Of a DNA stretch of 40,152 nt, positions 33,757 to 40,152 are shown one piece after another. Position 1 is the first letter of the stretch; each line of letters begins with the position of its first letter. A model generated the notes under the pieces. The model did not search any database and had not been told where the DNA came from. It saw nothing but the letters and a program-made list of their open reading frames with translations. Where the stretch lies: assembly GCA_021781515.1 (NCBI GenBank), contig JAJXWR010000013.1:1-40152 (forward strand). The letters are read 5' to 3'. Source of the DNA: Pseudomonadota bacterium. GTDB lineage: Bacteria; Pseudomonadota; Gammaproteobacteria; Pseudomonadales; Moraxellaceae. The translations under genes and the position numbers were made by a program.

Positions 33757-34938
33757 CTATCCTCCATGTAACTGGTCCCAATGTAACTGGTGGATGGTGG
33801 TTTGCAGACGGCGACAGAAGGTCGAGAAAGAAAACCGCTCCAGATGTTCAGGGGCTGAATAGGGTTGGGGCCAGGACGTACGGTCTTGTAGTTGCTGAAG
33901 CAAGCGGCGAAAGTCTTGGCCCTGATCTTTACGGGGATCGGTATAGAGGTAGCCGGTTTTTCCATGCACAACGGTTTCGGTAAATGGCGGAGCATTTACT
34001 GCGAGTACAGGTGTATTGCAATACTGTGCTTCGAGCAGATTCAGTCCTAAAGCCTCTTGTTCAGGCAAGCCTGAAAGCACAAAGTCCACGTGCGAATAAA
34101 TCAGCGCAACATCAGGCTGAAATCCCCAGAACCGTACCTGCGCTCGTGCAGGCCGCAGCGCTTTACGTAAATCCCGGACGGAGGCATAGCCGCCTGCACC
34201 GAAAATATCTAAAGAGATGTGCGGAAATTCAGCGAGCACAGGGGCAAGCCAACTAAAGAGTAACGGGAATTGCTTAATAGGTGTTAACCGGGACACAATC
34301 GCCAGGGTTATTGGCGAGCGGCGTTGATAATACGGTCTGGGGAGCAGAGGACGTATCCAGGGTTCTATATAAAAGCAGAGTAAATCACGGCCTTTGCGTT
34401 TATCCCAGTCATAAGGCGAGTTTTTCTGGAACGGTTGCAGCGCTTTTTCCGGAGGGTATGCCTGGATATCGGCTACGGCGTAAAGAGGCTCCGGCCAGGC
34501 ATTGTCAACGTGGGCGTCTTTTAAGGAAGCAGCGACATAGGCAGAAACCGCAAATATTTTTTCATAACCTGCATAACTGTCCGGAGCGAAATCATAAAGC
34601 GGCATGTGTACCATGGCAAAAAGCCGATGGTGCTGCGCCAATTGATTGCGAATACGGGTATCAATGGCCCCGTGTGAAATAATTTTCTGACCGGGCCCAG
34701 GCAAATGAGATTCAATCTCACTCAGGTCTTCTATCGCAAGCAGTTCACAGTTCGGCATTTGCAGCCGTTGCAGTTGCTGCCAGTACCTGGCTTTTTTGTG
34801 CACAAATAAAACACTGCGCCAGCCAATCTGGGAAAAGGCGAGTACGAGGAAACGGGTGTAGACTTCGCCGCCCCCAAAATAGGGGTTCATACTGATTTGG
34901 TAGCAGGTTTTTTGCGTGAATGGTTCAGTGTTGCTCAT
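33757..34938 (-). CDS. Glycosyltransferase family 4 protein
   Basis: This 393-residue GT-B enzyme has an N-terminal 'YFGGGEVYTRFLVLAFSQIG' (glycine-rich acceptor loop) and a C-terminal Rossmann domain ('TLAIVSRLTPIKQFPLL', 'LDIFGAGGYASVRDLRKAL', 'VRFWGFQPDV'). The catalytic E-x7-E is in 'PEQEALGLNLLEAQYCNTPV'. It should transfer a sugar from a nucleotide donor with retention; donor and acceptor are unknown. The C-terminus contains a small internal duplication (QLHWDQLH, from an 11-base direct repeat 15 bases apart). It lies divergently next to flrB, so flagellin glycosylation or envelope glycan synthesis are both possible, unproven roles. Confidence 0.85.
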   Translation of the reverse strand: MSNTEPFTQKTCYQISMNPYFGGGEVYTRFLVLAFSQIGWRSVLFVHKKARYWQQLQRLQMPNCELLAIEDLSEIESHLPGPGQKIISHGAIDTRIRNQLAQHHRLFAMVHMPLYDFAPDSYAGYEKIFAVSAYVAASLKDAHVDNAWPEPLYAVADIQAYPPEKALQPFQKNSPYDWDKRKGRDLLCFYIEPWIRPLLPRPYYQRRSPITLAIVSRLTPIKQFPLLFSWLAPVLAEFPHISLDIFGAGGYASVRDLRKALRPARAQVRFWGFQPDVALIYSHVDFVLSGLPEQEALGLNLLEAQYCNTPVLAVNAPPFTETVVHGKTGYLYTDPRKDQGQDFRRLLQQLQDRTSWPQPYSAPEHLERFSFSTFCRRLQTTIHQLHWDQLHGG

Positions 34939-35044
34939 AGAAAGAGATCATGGTGAGAAATACCAACGGGTTCGCTGCATTTCGCAACGATGGCTTGTTT
35001 TGCAGTATAGATAAGCGCAGATATATCTTCAATGGCTGTACGAT

Positions 35045-35061
35045 CTGGTATGAGAATTGCT
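35045..35061 (+). promoter_or_regulatory. Sigma-54 promoter of flrBC
   Basis: CTGGTATGAGAATTGCT matches the RpoN consensus at 15 of 17 positions, with GG (35047-35048) and GC (35059-35060) 12 bases apart. The expected transcript start is about 35072. That is inside the longest in-frame reading of flrB, so translation must begin later. FleSR/FlrBC operons in Pseudomonas and Vibrio are driven by FleQ/FlrA with sigma-54. Confidence 0.7.
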
Positions 35062-35110
35062 GAACTGCTGCATGGAAGCAAAAAATCCCTGCACGATGAG
35101 GCCAAATCAG

Positions 35111-36169
35111 ATGTCAGCCGTCAAAAAACAGAAATTTCGGGTCGTCTCCCTGGACGAAACGTCAAATGATTGTCAGCAGAGTGATGAACAGCCTACTAAA
35201 ACCATGGTAGGTTCCTGGATGACGGCCTTACCGGGTGGGGCTGTGGTGGTTCAAAGCGATGGCAAAGTGGGTGAATGTAATGCGCAGGCACTGGATATGT
35301 TGGGTGCTCCGTTATTGCATGAATCCTGGGAAAAAGTAATTCATCGGGCTTTTGTGCCGCGTGCTGATGATGGCCATGAAGTCTCTTTACGAGACGGCCG
35401 CAAGGTCAGAATAGATATTCAACCGTTACCGGGACGCAAAGGTCAATTGATCCAGTTGATCGATCTGACTGAATCAAGAATCTGGCAAGACCGGGTAGCG
35501 CATCAGCAACGGGTGAATGCGCTCGGTCGGATGGCAGCATCACTGGCGCATCAATTGCGGACGCCGTTAAGTTCGGCGACCTTATATGCCGCTCATTTAC
35601 AGCGGCCTGAACTGGATGAAGGTTTACGGGTGCGGTTTGCAACCCAGGTGGCGCAACAGTTGCAGGTGATGGAAGGGCAGATTCGGGCGTTACTGTTATT
35701 GGCACGACAAGAATTGCCATTAACCGATCGTATTGATATTGCGGCATGGGCCGAGGAGTGGCGGCAGCGCCTGGTGACCCGACCGAAGGTCTCTCTGGAA
35801 TTTGATCCGGCGCTTAAATCACTGGTGTTAATGGGGCATCGACTTGCGTTGGATGAGGCGATCAATAATTTGCTGCGCAATGCTGAAGAAGTGGTATCAG
35901 TGACGCAACGGGTGGTTGTACGGTTTCAGTGGGACAAGGATCAGCTGTGGATCAGGATCACGGATCAGGGTGGTGGCATGACACCTGAAGTCTTACGTTG
36001 TATAGAGCAACCTTTCTATACCACCAAAACCCAGGGAACTGGATTGGGGCTGGCGTTGGTACGAACGATTCTGTCGGCCCATTCGGGATTTCTGGACGTC
36101 GTCAGTCAGTATGGTCTGGGGAGTACATTCAGTCTGGTATTACCGGTTCATAAGGAGGTTGCAGTATGA
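35111..36169 (+). CDS. flrB: Flagellar two-component sensor histidine kinase FlrB/FleS
   Basis: This cytoplasmic kinase phosphorylates the sigma-54 activator FlrC to turn on basal body and hook genes. From ATG 35111 it has 352 residues: a PAS-like domain (about 35-110), a HisKA domain with phospho-acceptor His147 in 'LAHQLRTPLSS', and a HATPase domain with 'NNLLRNAEEVV', 'ITDQGGGM' and 'GTGLGLALVRTI'. No transmembrane helix is present, as in FleS. The start was chosen because GAGG lies 9 bases upstream and because the sigma-54 promoter excludes starts at 35057 and 35072. It overlaps flrC by ATGA. Confidence 0.9.
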   Translation: MSAVKKQKFRVVSLDETSNDCQQSDEQPTKTMVGSWMTALPGGAVVVQSDGKVGECNAQALDMLGAPLLHESWEKVIHRAFVPRADDGHEVSLRDGRKVRIDIQPLPGRKGQLIQLIDLTESRIWQDRVAHQQRVNALGRMAASLAHQLRTPLSSATLYAAHLQRPELDEGLRVRFATQVAQQLQVMEGQIRALLLLARQELPLTDRIDIAAWAEEWRQRLVTRPKVSLEFDPALKSLVLMGHRLALDEAINNLLRNAEEVVSVTQRVVVRFQWDKDQLWIRITDQGGGMTPEVLRCIEQPFYTTKTQGTGLGLALVRTILSAHSGFLDVVSQYGLGSTFSLVLPVHKEVAV

Positions 36170-37482
36170 GTTCCCTGAAAATTCTGGTTGTTGAAGACGA
36201 TGCCGCCCTGCGGCAGGCACTGGTCGATACATTGATGCTCGCTGGTCTGGAGGTGGCACAGGCCAGTTCGGCGCTGGAGGCAGAGGCTATTATTCAGGAA
36301 TGTAGCTTTGCGATGGTCATTTCCGATATCAATATGCCCGGTGAAGACGGCTGGACCCTGTTACGCAGGATACATGCCCTGGATCCTGGGTTGCCGGTAT
36401 TATTAATGACGGCTTATGCCAGCATTGGTGCTGCCGTTGATGCATTGCAGGAAGGGGCGGTGGATTACATCTCCAAACCGTTTACGCCGGATGCGCTGTT
36501 GACCCGGGTGCTCAAGTACGGCAGAAAAACCTTAAACCAGAAAGAACCGGTGGCGCATAGCGCCAGTACGCAACATCTGTTGACGCTGGCACGCAAAGTG
36601 GCCAGTACCGATGTCAGTGTATTGATCACGGGGGAATCTGGCACCGGTAAAGAAGTGTTGGCACGCTATATTCATAGCCATTCCCGGCGGACGGACAAAC
36701 CTTTTGTGGCTATCAATTGTGCGGCCATACCGGAGAGCATGCTGGAATCGTTGCTGTTTGGTTATGAAAAAGGGGCGTTTACCGGGGCTTATACGGCACA
36801 GGCCGGAAAATTTGAACAGGCGCAGGGAGGCACCCTGTTGCTGGATGAAATATCGGAGATGGGCTTGTCGTTACAGGCCAAACTCTTGCGGGTACTTCAG
36901 GAAAAAGAAGTCGAACGTCTGGGTGCACGGCATCCGATCAGTCTGGATTTACGGGTACTTGCGACCAGTAACCGTCAATTGTCGGTTGAAATTGCCGCAG
37001 GGCGATTTCGCGAAGATCTCTATTATCGCCTGAATGTATTTCCTTTACGCTGTACCCCATTGCGTGATCGTCGCGAAGATATCGGGGAACTGGCGCACTA
37101 TTTCGTCGGCGAATATATTCACAACAAACCGGTTCCCCCGCGTCTGCATGAAGCGGCGTTGCGTAAACTGACCGAATACGACTGGCCAGGTAATGTACGG
37201 GAACTGAGTAATGTGATTCAGCGGGCCTTGGTGCTGTACTCTGGCAGCAGTATCCGGGCAGAGGATATCATGCTCGATGGTCGCCTGGAATCGTTGCAGG
37301 CACCGGTGCCTCAACCGGCATTGAGTCTGCACGGTGATGTGCAAAAACGCGAATTCGAGGTGATTTATGATGTTCTGGGTCAGGTGGAAAGTAAAAAGGC
37401 AGCGGCAGAACGTCTGGGGATCAGTGACCGGACACTGCGTTATAAATTGTCACAAATGCGGGAACAAGGTTTTGCGGTCTGA
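36166..37482 (+). CDS. flrC: Sigma-54-dependent flagellar response regulator FlrC/FleR
   Basis: This NtrC-type activator has 438 residues. A receiver domain (1-120) has phospho-acceptor Asp54 in 'VISDINMPGEDG'. The AAA+ domain has Walker A 'GESGTGKE' (156-163) and the sigma-54-contacting GAFTGA loop (203-208). A Fis-type helix-turn-helix ends the protein ('KKAAAERLGISDRTLRYKLS'). It activates mid-class flagellar promoters, probably including that of fliK at 6021. In relatives fliEFGHIJ follow; here a truncated antitoxin gene and an IS66 element follow. Confidence 0.93.
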   Translation: MSSLKILVVEDDAALRQALVDTLMLAGLEVAQASSALEAEAIIQECSFAMVISDINMPGEDGWTLLRRIHALDPGLPVLLMTAYASIGAAVDALQEGAVDYISKPFTPDALLTRVLKYGRKTLNQKEPVAHSASTQHLLTLARKVASTDVSVLITGESGTGKEVLARYIHSHSRRTDKPFVAINCAAIPESMLESLLFGYEKGAFTGAYTAQAGKFEQAQGGTLLLDEISEMGLSLQAKLLRVLQEKEVERLGARHPISLDLRVLATSNRQLSVEIAAGRFREDLYYRLNVFPLRCTPLRDRREDIGELAHYFVGEYIHNKPVPPRLHEAALRKLTEYDWPGNVRELSNVIQRALVLYSGSSIRAEDIMLDGRLESLQAPVPQPALSLHGDVQKREFEVIYDVLGQVESKKAAAERLGISDRTLRYKLSQMREQGFAV

Positions 37483-37616
37483 TCCCATCAATACACTAGG
37501 GTCTAAGAGCATGGCATGTTGTACCTGGTGATGAAACGCTAACCCGAGAGATTCAGCAAGGTCTCGAAGGGAATCGAGCAGAAATTATCAACTGATAAAA
37601 AGTGAGACCGTCAGCC
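37483..37616. other. Intergenic region flrC-vapB
   Basis: No gene and no clear terminator follow flrC. The stretch holds a repeat-like CTCGAAGGGAATCGAG (37563-37578) that can form a short hairpin (CTCGA/TCGAG). A promoter for the antitoxin would be expected here, but I could not fix one. Confidence 0.3.
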
Positions 37617-37766
37617 ATGACCGCAATCAAAATTTTCAAAAATGGGAATTCGCAAGCCGTGCGCATCCCGTCCGAACTGGCCTATGCGCATACGGATCTG
37701 GAAATCGAGTGCATTGGCGATGAGATCCGTATCCGCCCAGTGCGCCGGACTCCGGATCATTTGTAA
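37617..37766 (+). pseudogene. vapB: VapB-type antitoxin gene truncated by IS66
   Basis: The frame reads 'MTAIKIFKNGNSQAVRIPSE' and then the AbrB-like rest to 'IGDEIRIRPVRRTPDHL', 49 residues. This is a VapB (SpoVT/AbrB) antitoxin DNA-binding domain. Full VapBs of this type are about 75 residues; the missing part binds the VapC toxin. The stop TAA (37764-37766) is supplied by the first bases of the IS66 end, GTAAGCG, at 37763. No vapC follows in the window. If vapC survives, it lies beyond the IS, off the right edge. Confidence 0.8.
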
Positions 37767-37841
37767 GCGTCCGGTAAAGTGCACCTGTGATAAGAGTATC
37801 TGATTCGTTACGATGTCTCAAAGCCAAAGACATGGAGAATC

Positions 37842-38159
37842 ATGATGACACCAGAGGCAAGCCGGGAATTCTGGAAACAACACATCGCTGCCTGGCACAG
37901 TAGTGGATTGAGTGGCAAAGCCTATTGTACAGCGCAAAATATATCCTATCACGGCATGGCCTATCATTTTCATAAGATGAAAGCCAATGCTGAGAGAAGT
38001 AATCCGCCGACCTTTGTGACCCCGACGATGAAGAAAAACGAATCGTCGGGAGTGGTTATAGCGCATCTGGGCAGTGGCGTTATTCTTGAGTTTGCTGAAA
38101 ATATTGCTCAGCCACTGCGTAATGACTGGCTTGAAAGCCTATCGAGATTAACGTCATGA
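37842..38159 (+). CDS. tnpA: IS66 accessory protein TnpA
   Basis: This is the first IS66 ORF, 105 residues. The start 'FWKQHIAAWHSSGLSGKAYC' followed by 'YHGMAYHFHKMK' is the helix-turn-helix of IS66 TnpA (OrfA) proteins, which are needed for full transposition of three-ORF IS66 elements. GGAG lies just upstream of ATG 37842. The end 'LSRLTS' overlaps the tnpB ATG by four bases, so the two are translationally coupled. It looks intact. Confidence 0.85.
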   Translation: MMTPEASREFWKQHIAAWHSSGLSGKAYCTAQNISYHGMAYHFHKMKANAERSNPPTFVTPTMKKNESSGVVIAHLGSGVILEFAENIAQPLRNDWLESLSRLTS

Positions 38160-38497
38160 TTAAGCCATCTCGCCTGTTTGTGGCTATTGAGCCGATTGAT
38201 CTACGCAAAGGCGTTGACTCACTAATGGCATTGGCCAGACAAACCGCTCAGGAAAACTTTGTTGAGCAGGCGGCATGGGTTTTCAGAAACAAATCGGGAA
38301 GCCGTATTAAAGTGATTTACTGGGATGGTCTGGGATTTTGGCTGTGTATTCGTCGACTGGATCAAGGTCGTTTTCATTGGCCTGAGCACACAGCGGCTAT
38401 TTTTGAACTGACCTACGAACAGTTTTTATGGTTGGTTGACGGGATTGATTGGCGTCGGTTCTCTAAGGGGCAGCGAGTGATGGCTAGTGGTTTTTAG
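38156..38497 (+). CDS. tnpB: IS66 accessory protein TnpB
   Basis: This is IS66 Orf2 (TnpB), 113 residues. The family hallmarks 'IDLRKGVDSLMAL', 'WVFRNKSGSRIKVIYWDGLG' and 'FWLCIRRLDQGRFHWP' are all present. Its exact role in transposition is not known, but it is required in studied elements. It overlaps tnpA and precedes tnpC by 66 bases. It looks intact. Confidence 0.92.
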   Translation: MIKPSRLFVAIEPIDLRKGVDSLMALARQTAQENFVEQAAWVFRNKSGSRIKVIYWDGLGFWLCIRRLDQGRFHWPEHTAAIFELTYEQFLWLVDGIDWRRFSKGQRVMASGF

Positions 38498-38563
38498 CTC
38501 GTTTTTTACGAAAAAACAACAATATAACCTAAACTCGTTTGTTTTTCTGATAATATCCATTCC

Positions 38564-40152
38564 ATGAAGACACCCATGGACTCCCTTCAGCCTCTGGCGG
38601 AAACATATACTGCACTCCATGCACAATTTTTACAGATCAACCAGAAATATCTGGGGCTTCTGAACGACAACAGCTTGCTCAGGCAGCATTATGCGGATCT
38701 AGAAAAACGCCATATTGAACAGAGCGAGCAATTACGTTTGCGTGAATTGCAAGTGAGTGAACTTGAGAAGAAAATCAAGAGTATCTACAAACGCCGTTTT
38801 GCCCCAAAAACAGAGGTACTCACTAGTCAGAAAAAAGATGATCCGCTCGCTGCGGTACATGCCGAAGCGATTCTTGAAGACGTTGCCGAGCTGGTAGCGA
38901 AAATCAAGGGCATCCAGAGGCCATCAACGAATGTCGATGGCCCGGTTGCTGATCAACTGCCGGGGATTGATGTTCCGCCAAATGTCGGGGAGAAGCCGCG
39001 CAGAACGGCGTTACCGCCTGAGCTACCCCGGATCATAGTGAATCTGGAGCCTGTGTCCTGTATTTGCGGTACCTGCAACAAACCCATGAGAGAAATTGGC
39101 GAAAAATCACTGAAGAACTGGAAATCAACATTGAGTTTCAAGTGAAACGTTATGTCCGCACCCAGTACACCTGCTGCGATCACTTCACTGTTGCACCCAT
39201 GCCCAACCGGATCATCGATAAAAGCTTTGCTTCCCCCAGCCTGCTGGCCTGGGTGTTAACCCAGAAGTATTTTTTCTACATGCCATTGTACCGTATTGAG
39301 CAAATGTCCAGGCAACTCGGCTTTGCAATTGCTCGTTCCACCCTGGCGGACTGGGTCGGTACCTGTGGCTTTCAGTTGCAGCCACTGTACGACGAACTTC
39401 ATAAGGATTTACTCAAGGCCTCCGTCATTCATGGTGATGAAACCACGTTCAAAATGCTCAAGGGTAAAGATGGGAAACCCGCCACGGCCTATGTATGGCT
39501 CTATCGAACCAGCCCGTCTCTGGATACCCCACCGATCATCCTGCACCAGTTCGAACGTAGTCGAAGTGGTGCACACCCATTAAACTTCCTCGCTGATTTT
39601 CAGGGGGATGCAATGATGGTCGATCAATATAGTGGCTATAAAAAACTTTTCCAGAAAATTACCGGCCTGGATGAACTGGGCTGTAATGCGCATGCTCGAC
39701 GCAAATTTTTCGACCTGTACCTGGCTCACTATAGTCCGTTAGCCAAGGAAGCCCTGGAGTTTATTGGTAAAATCTACCAGGTGGAACGTAAAGCTACTCT
39801 TGAACAGGCAACGCCTGAACAACGGCATCATTTACGGCAGACTTTGAGCAAGCCGATCATTGATCTGTATCATACCTGGCTACAGACCCATCGGGCCACT
39901 GTCACCGACAAGACCGATATTGCCAAAGCCATGGATTACACGCTGAATCATTGGGACGCACTGACCCGTTTTCTCAAAAAAGGCACCTATCCTATAGACA
40001 ACAATGCAGACGAACAACAAGCCAAAAAAATTGCGATGCTTCGCAAAAACAGCCTGTTTGTCGGTAGTGAGGAATCAGGAAAACGAGCCTGTTATATTTC
40101 CAGTCTTTTGGCGACCGCACATGCCAATGGACTTGATCCAGAACAATGGTTG
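38564..40152 (+). pseudogene. tnpC: IS66 transposase TnpC with a -1 frameshift, 3' end outside window
   Basis: The N-terminal half (38564 to about 39105) has the coiled-coil region and the zinc-finger-like 'CICGTCNKPM'. The frame is then lost in a run of five A (39102-39106) and ends at 39145. In the next frame the protein continues without stops to the window edge: 'ITEELEINIEFQVKRYVRTQ', then 'YFFYMPLYRIEQMSRQLGF', the DDE residues in 'VIHGDETTFK' and 'MMVDQYSGYK', and 'YPIDNNADEQQAKKIA'. One missing A explains it. It could be a mutation, a sequencing error, or slippage at the A-run. Confidence 0.85.

Larger units (their letters stand above)
37763..40152 (+). mobile_element. IS66-family insertion sequence, right end outside window
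   Basis: The left end is GTAAGCGTCCGGTAAAGTGC, with the GTAA start typical of IS66 terminal repeats. It carries tnpA, tnpB and the large transposase gene tnpC in the usual order and spacing. IS66 elements make 8-bp target duplications. The 8 bases before the end, GATCATTT (37755-37762), are the predicted copy, to be matched at the unseen right end. tnpC has a frameshift, so the copy may be inactive. Confidence 0.88.

Noticed and set aside
1-40152. tRNA, rRNA or CRISPR arrays
   Set aside because: No cloverleaf, rRNA core sequence or regularly spaced direct repeats were seen by eye.

Overview
The window looks like the chromosome of a motile gammaproteobacterium of roughly 50% GC. The evidence is a polar-flagellum gene order (fliK, fliLMNOPQR, flhB, and a FleSR/FlrBC pair behind sigma-54-type promoters), a holB-pilZ-ycfH block, a 677-residue MetG with a C-terminal tRNA-binding domain, and a Pseudomonas-type secreted lipase. 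A more exact placement is not safe from the sequence alone.

Layout. Positions 1-561 hold an unidentified ORF tail followed by a hairpin with a bulged T, like an IS200/IS605 end. Then come holB, a pilZ-domain gene and a TatD nuclease (562-2853). On the minus strand lie a secreted protein of unknown function, a thiolase with a translationally coupled leader ORF, and a YchJ-type SEC-C protein (2864-5811). A strong sigma-54 promoter at 6021-6037 opens the flagellar block fliK-fliL-fliM-fliN-fliO-fliP-fliQ-fliR-flhB (6153-12970), which encodes hook-length control, the C-ring switch and the export gate. The usual flhA-flhF-flhG do not follow.

Instead, 13531-19361 carries four tightly coupled genes for secreted proteins. 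They share an N-terminal 'LSD..LS.V.GQDG' motif and cysteines arranged in short paired loops. Next come a phytanoyl-CoA-dioxygenase-like enzyme, a GT2-like glycosyltransferase, and, convergent with them, a WecD-like acetyltransferase and a GT-C-like membrane protein. A structured leader RNA region precedes a 1312-residue AsmA/DUF748-type envelope protein. A Ser-rich signal-less protein with a possible sigma-54 promoter, metG and a family I lipase follow.

From about 32.4 kb the window becomes mosaic. It has a TacAT-type (DUF1778/GNAT) toxin-antitoxin pair, a frameshifted IS6-family transposase relic, an AT-rich island with nested inverted repeats and a GT4 glycosyltransferase. The flagellar two-component system flrB/fleS-flrC/fleR follows from its own sigma-54 promoter. 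Downstream of flrC, where fliE-fliF would be expected, there is an orphan VapB antitoxin gene truncated by an IS66-family element. That element runs off the right edge, and its large transposase ORF carries a -1 frameshift. The main candidate for undescribed biology is the 13.5-23.5 kb secreted-protein and glycan block; the leader at 23.76-23.87 kb is second.
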